Part shown: positions 63,904-64,000 of the stretch, in pieces
How the letters are laid out: each line of letters begins with the position of its first letter
Position numbering within the stretch: the stretch's first letter is position 1
NCBI GenBank assembly: GCA_022985045.1
Contig: CM040968.1
Location: 14,122,620-14,186,619 of the forward strand
Reading direction: 5' to 3'
Source: Macadamia tetraphylla
Lineage: Eukaryota; Streptophyta; Magnoliopsida; Proteales; Proteaceae
Length of the DNA stretch: 64,000 nucleotides
Notes under the pieces: generated by a model
Told to the model about the DNA's origin: nothing
Databases searched by the model: none
What the model saw: the letters and a program-made list of their open reading frames with translations, nothing else
Made by a program: the position numbers and the translations under genes

Positions 63904-64000
63904 GAATGCCCCTTTTTGGCCTAAACTATGCAACAGCCAAAGGGCAAACAAAAGAAAAACAGAATTTTGTCACCCTAGAGCATGTACTGCCGATATCTTG
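63904..64000 (-). mobile_element. Interior of the long-LTR element, cut by the window
   Basis: Holds the polypurine tract (63904..63921, read on the - strand) and the first interior bases. No domain is visible in so short a stretch. Confidence 0.45.

Overview
This is a plant nuclear window. It carries a spliced eukaryotic gene with GT-AG introns, plant L1-type and RTE-type LINEs, a Ty1/copia element primed by initiator tRNA-Met, Au-type SINEs, a plastid-derived rpl2 fragment and a degenerate TTTAGGG-like array. Nothing prokaryotic or viral was seen. The species cannot be named; long introns packed with old transposons suggest a lineage with a large, slowly purged genome (inference).

Only one functional-looking gene was found. 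It is a 48.6-kb, 14-exon gene on the + strand (10478..59076) for a plant TRANK1-like double helicase of about 2,870 residues. In order it has an Upf1/SEN1-type SF1 helicase, a UvrD-type SF1 helicase, a long alpha-helical TPR-like region and a Lys/Gly-rich tail. All thirteen introns obey GT-AG and the phases join, except for one base missing inside exon 8 (30391..30401). That gap separates the two helicase halves by a frameshift.

Layout. 1-6.7 kb: decayed LINEs on the - strand, one split by an LTR-like insertion. 7.5-8.6 kb: an inverted-repeat element that carries a broken pectinesterase fragment (Pack-type capture). 8.6-10.4 kb: upstream flank of the helicase gene. 10.6-24.6 kb (intron 1): Au SINE, RTE fragment, a 3.3-kb solo LTR split by a complete but dead copia element (6.35 kb), then the plastid rpl2 fragment. 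25.1-26.4 kb (intron 2): a hAT-like MITE built of GATACG-type words. 30.7-39.4 kb (intron 8): copia 3' remnant, RTE 3' end, and an L1 LINE containing a second copy of that MITE, itself containing an LTR. 42-55.3 kb (intron 11): an L1 LINE containing another hAT-like MITE and a 4.5-kb solo LTR; the LTR in turn holds a 1-kb LTR and a full-length 5S rRNA-like sequence. An Au SINE follows. 59-64 kb: 3' flank, a 0.57-kb solo LTR, and a 2.5-kb LTR with a minisatellite and a telomere-like array.

Three introns of 14.0, 8.8 and 13.3 kb account for most of the gene. Target-site duplications readable by eye give the order of several insertions.
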